From Liolophura sinensis (lineage: Eukaryota > Mollusca > Polyplacophora > Chitonida > Chitonidae), in the NCBI RefSeq assembly GCF_032854445.1, contig NC_088296.1:10826706-10890705 (forward strand): a DNA stretch of 64,000 nt. The letters run 5' to 3'. Made by a program: the position numbers and the translations under genes. How positions within the stretch are numbered: position 1 is the stretch's first letter; each line of letters opens with the position of its first letter. The notes beneath the pieces were generated by a model. That model ran no database searches. It was not told the origin of the DNA and worked only from the letters and a program-made list of their open reading frames with translations. Positions 60,249 to 64,000 of the stretch are shown here, in pieces.

Positions 60249-61539
60249 GCAAATCGCAAATAAGTACCCTTGATTACTACATATGTTCATTTTAAAGTGA
60301 CAACAGTGAAGTGATTTTCAGTACAGACTAGTAACAGAAATGATATGTACAGATTAGCCGATGTAGTAATGTTACGGTTAACTTGCTTGATATCGGCAAG
60401 TTGTGTCAGTGCGCGTATGTATCATGACCTATTATCAATAGAAGGGGAGAATTGTGTTTGAGCAAACCGTCTTTAGTGATTTCAATCGATGGAGGCCTTA
60501 AACTGGCTCTAGGGCGTGTGATCCCTGTCGAAGATGTCGCCAGCGATTTAGCCCCAGTGGCACGATGACTTAAGACTATGTCATTCACTTGTCCTGCTTC
60601 TCTCTGATACAATATGATTTTCATTAACAGCACGTCATAACGACTCAGATAATGCAGAGAATTTGGCCATCGGAGACTCACATAGAAAAATATTTCCTCG
60701 ATCGGATTACAGCTAATATATCATGCACAGGAGAAAAAAAAGAGGGCAGAAGAGCAAATTAAACCCAACTCAGGATCGAAAAAAAAAAGTATATTTGATA
60801 GAAAGTTGTCGATTCTGGCAATTATTTTTTGCACCAAGCAAGGGCGATTGTGTCAAAAGAATAACTTCTTATTGGAGCAGTCTTGGAATTTTGATCACGG
60901 CCTGTTGCCATGGATGTGGAATAGATTTTGAGAATGAACTCGTAAATTGAACAGTTTTCGCTTCACGTATTGTTTGTACATTTTACATTTAACAACAAAA
61001 AAAGCGTTAGAATTACACATATTTTCTTTTTCTTTTTTGGGATCCCAGAATATTAAACAAGTCTTCTCTCCAGTCCTTGATTTGATTTGTGGAATTTTCA
61101 GGGATCTATATTTACATGTCGCATAGTTATCTGCCGAATTATAGCTAACTGTACGTCAGATTGAGGTTTTCCAACGTTTAAGACTGTGTCAGATACCTGA
61201 GCAAAAACACAGACAGCAGTAGAATTGTAAAATTGCTACTGCAACTCTGTCAATATCACTAGCGAGCAGAACGTGAATTTGTTGCAAATTGTAAGATTCC
61301 ATACCACAGACTGGTTTCCTCTCACCATAAAGTTGGCCGCTGTTGTACGCGCGAAGTATTGAACGATTTCCATTGTACATTACTGTGTCCCTTGCTTTAA
61401 TGTTACTGTATGCTGAATGTGATTACGACACAGCATTTTGAGACCATTCTAGAACTGGGGAGTCTAATAAATTGAAGCAAAATGATAAGAGGCTGTATTT
61501 CCCCAGTTATATATGGCCATTTGCCACCTATCACACTGT
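60249..61539. other. Non-coding, one SINE relic
   Basis: A small SINE relic lies at 61310-61361. A 91-codon frame at 60406-60681 (-) has no ATG start and no motif. Confidence 0.42.
61310..61361 (+). mobile_element. SINE family A, short relic
   Basis: CTGGTTTCCTCTCACCATAA, AGTTGGCCGCTGTTGTACG and CGAAGTATTGA match the core region only. Confidence 0.55.
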
Positions 61540-61770
61540 TGCTTGGGGAAAGGCCACAAGGATTTGCAATACTAACTTAACCGTATACTTCACAGGAAAA
61601 TGCAGAAATATTACTTTTGCTTGCAAAAGTGGCAACAATGAGGATGTTGGTAAAGCTTCATCGTTTACTTCACATAAGAATGTGGCAATATCACTGTTGT
61701 TTGGAGTAAGTGGCAACAGTAAGGATGGTGGTACAAGCTTAATGGTATATCTCACATGAGAATTTTAGCA
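61540..61770 (+). repeat. Diverged ~80-bp repeat, 3 units, open frame
   Basis: Units of 78-81 bp share GTGGCAACA-TGAGGATG and ACTTCACA motifs (starts near 61542, 61620 and 61701). The + frame stays open across all three, but the units differ too much at the residue level to argue for a selected protein repeat. Confidence 0.6.
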
Positions 61771-62954
61771 ACATTGAGGACATTCTTATTCAATCACTCC
61801 AGGCATCCCATCGATGTATGTATGATAAAGAATAAGTGGGCAATTAATCAAAACCTTTATTCACAAGTTCTCCAATATTCCCAACAGGATCTGTCAATGA
61901 CAAACGAACAGCGCCTGAGAAGAGGGTTGCTTTGGCGAATTGACTTTTGTTTACGTCGTAGAGCCATTCTTTGTTGTAGTAAATAATGGAAGGCTTGCCT
62001 TGCTTGTCGGCCCAGCTGTGAAAGATTGTTCATGACGTGACCTCGGGAACGCCAATGGTACACAGGGCTAGTGTGTTATTTGGGTTGATAGTCGTCTCTC
62101 TGACACGAGAAGACTGGCGACAAATCACTTACTCTGACACCATATTGATCCCATCACATCCGCCGACATGACAGCAAATCAACTCCAGGGCATTACAAAC
62201 AATATAAGGATCAAAGCTACGCATTCATCACAGGGACCGTAAGACACTGGCTGCGTTAGACTAGAAGGCAGAGGTTGCCACCTGTTATTTTCGTGACTTG
62301 CTGCAATGGGGAAAATCGGCAAACAAAAATACACGTATTAGCTTAAGCCGAGTCAAAATGGCTCGCGCATGTGATATTAGTTTAAACCTGTTTTTACGGA
62401 TTTTCCTTCCGTGAGGTACGTGTTATTGATTTGTAAACTTGGTTTAACGCACTCTTGGCCAAAAGGGATAGAAAGTACTAGGTAGAATTGAGACAAACGT
62501 AAAAAAAAAATAAAGAGCGGTTGCTCTTAATTGTATTTTGTCACAACTGCAAGGACGTTTAACGTTCACGGAGAACTACCGCAATTTGCCATGTACTTGA
62601 CAAACCTATTCAGATTTAGCAGCTACAGAATCATTAAGAGCTGTTTTTGGAACAAGCAGAATCAATGGAAAACCATTGGCCATTGGCCACTCGGGTCCAA
62701 GCTTAACTAACCACAAATGAATGGCAGTGTATAAGTACTACCTTACCAGTTGGTCCACAAAATGTCTTCGCATGGGCAGTACTGAACAACAGACAACATA
62801 CAGCTTTCGTCAGAATTACCTTTGGCGGTTAAAGTTTAGTAGTTCACGCCGAAAAACGTGATCGGAAGTGCGAAAATGAATATTAGATTATACTGTAACA
62901 ATTACTTTATGGAGCAAGCGTTCCAAGTATTATCAGTACTCTTTCCTTAAATTT

Positions 62955-62957
<3 letters not shown>
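61771..62957. other. Non-coding, nothing recognised
   Basis: No exon, SINE or array seen. Confidence 0.45.
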
Positions 62958-62999
<42 letters not shown>

Positions 63000-63132
63000 A
63001 TTGGTGTTTTACGCCGTACTCAAGAATATTTCACTTATGCGACGGCGGCCAGCATTATGGTGGGTGGAAACCCGGGGGAAACCCACGACCATCCGCAGGT
63101 TGCTGGCAGACCTTCCCACTTACGGCCGGAGA
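62958..63132 (-). mobile_element. SINE family A with long poly-A tail, 5'-truncated
   Basis: A run of 41 T (a poly-A tail on -) leads into GATTGGTGTTTTACGCCGTA and a well-preserved body that ends at CCACTTACGGCCGGAG. The tail type (pure A) differs from the AATAAA tails of other copies. High similarity and a long intact tail suggest a young insertion. Confidence 0.93.
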
Positions 63133-64000
63133 TAAATTTATCTTAATCTACATACTACAAGTATAGAGAGTAAATGGGTATCAATTAATAACTTGGCCTC
63201 ACATGTTCTTGTTATATGCAACAACATATCACAAGAACCGAGATAGTGAAAAAAAGTAGTGGGCCTATGATTTGTGGCAAATACGTTTTTCGGGTGAAAA
63301 TTATTGGTAGTTGTTGACACTCACATATCGGCTCACAGGCAGTAGCCTAAACTCACCCATCCGTGAAATAGAAAGACGGGCCGTCGGGGAATAAATAAAG
63401 GTGGTATCGACATAAGATATTAAAAAAGTAACACGTCGTTAGTTAAAACTAACCGATAGGAAAACAGATTGGTTGGGGGCCTAATGGAACTGCCCGTATG
63501 TTACATGGGTTTCTGAATAACTACTCGGGGATGTATTCAGTTATGATAGGAATATATGTTGTCCTAGTGGGAAGGAGAAAAATCCTTTCGTGGAAAATAT
63601 AAATTTCACACCCACATGGAGTGAACGAGAGATGTACAGTGTATTTTAACACAGGGCGATAGGCATTGGAGATATCAGCTAAGCTTTGCAACAAGGTCCA
63701 GGTTTTGCGTGTCGTCTGTCCAGTCATGCTTGGCAAATTCAGCTGTAAATGCTTCCCCCACCCCCCACCTCCACCCCGCAACTCGTTTCCAAAATATTTC
63801 CGTTGCAAAACGCCTGTAGCTATTCAAGCGTGGGCATATTTAGCTGAAGTTTGTAAGATTTTACCCAGTCTTTGGAATGTTTCTTTTCTCCTAAAACTAG
63901 CTCTGGGATGCTAGTTAAACATCTTTAGCAGAGGGGGATATTCTTGTCAAAACTGACAATAATCACATAACTATGTCAGCAATTTGAGTAATTGGTTTGA
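63133..64000. other. Non-coding, C-rich tract
   Basis: A C-rich tract lies at 63754-63776. Short overlapping frames only. Confidence 0.42.

Overview
The window looks like ordinary nuclear DNA of an invertebrate animal, most likely a mollusc or another lophotrochozoan. The evidence is low gene density, AT-rich intergenic and intronic sequence, GT/AG splice signals, and dozens of copies of tRNA-headed short interspersed elements (SINEs) of a kind I associate with mollusc genomes. No bacterial-type genes, rRNA genes, CRISPR arrays or reverse-transcriptase ORFs were seen. The taxon is inferred from memory of repeat families and was not searched.

Only one exon can be assigned with confidence: 35879-36578 on +. 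It encodes a signal peptide plus the N-terminal half of a natriuretic-peptide-receptor-type ligand-binding domain (ANF_receptor fold) and ends at an AG|GTAGGT donor. I found no further exons of this gene in the 27 kb downstream, so the first intron is either very long or hides short exons I missed. Weaker coding candidates are a 69-residue secreted-peptide-like ORF (41792-42001), an unidentified 133-codon frame beside a long palindrome (39227-39628), two frames that open exactly at splice-acceptor-like sites (22841-23088 and 27975-28223), a 175-codon frame on - (20074-20598), and frames at 43001-43294 and 50092-50334.

Most of what can be read is repeat structure. Family A is a SINE of about 268 bp with 22 recognisable copies (11 in each orientation, about 3.5 kb). 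Several copies have clear target-site duplications, one is split by a second SINE, and one has a matching empty site 1.2 kb away. Family B is an unrelated SINE of about 380 bp with 3 copies, one of them flanked by a perfect 14-bp duplication. There is a small TA-flanked MITE family (two copies), a fold-back element (34243-34486) and a perfect 118-bp palindrome (38803-38920). Tandem arrays have periods of 18, 20, 22, 30, 32, 53, 63 and about 80 bp, plus a 90-bp AT microsatellite. The 30-bp array at 26167-27196 is the largest and switches abruptly between two unit variants.

Region by region: 1-13 kb is sparse sequence with SINE fragments and a MITE. 13-28 kb holds short tandem arrays, the 30-bp minisatellite and candidate exons. 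28-35 kb is quiet apart from one MITE, a full-length SINE and the fold-back element. 35-39 kb holds the receptor exon, its intron start and the palindrome. 39-45 kb holds candidate small ORFs and the nested SINEs. 45-64 kb is mostly non-coding, with SINEs and three arrays.
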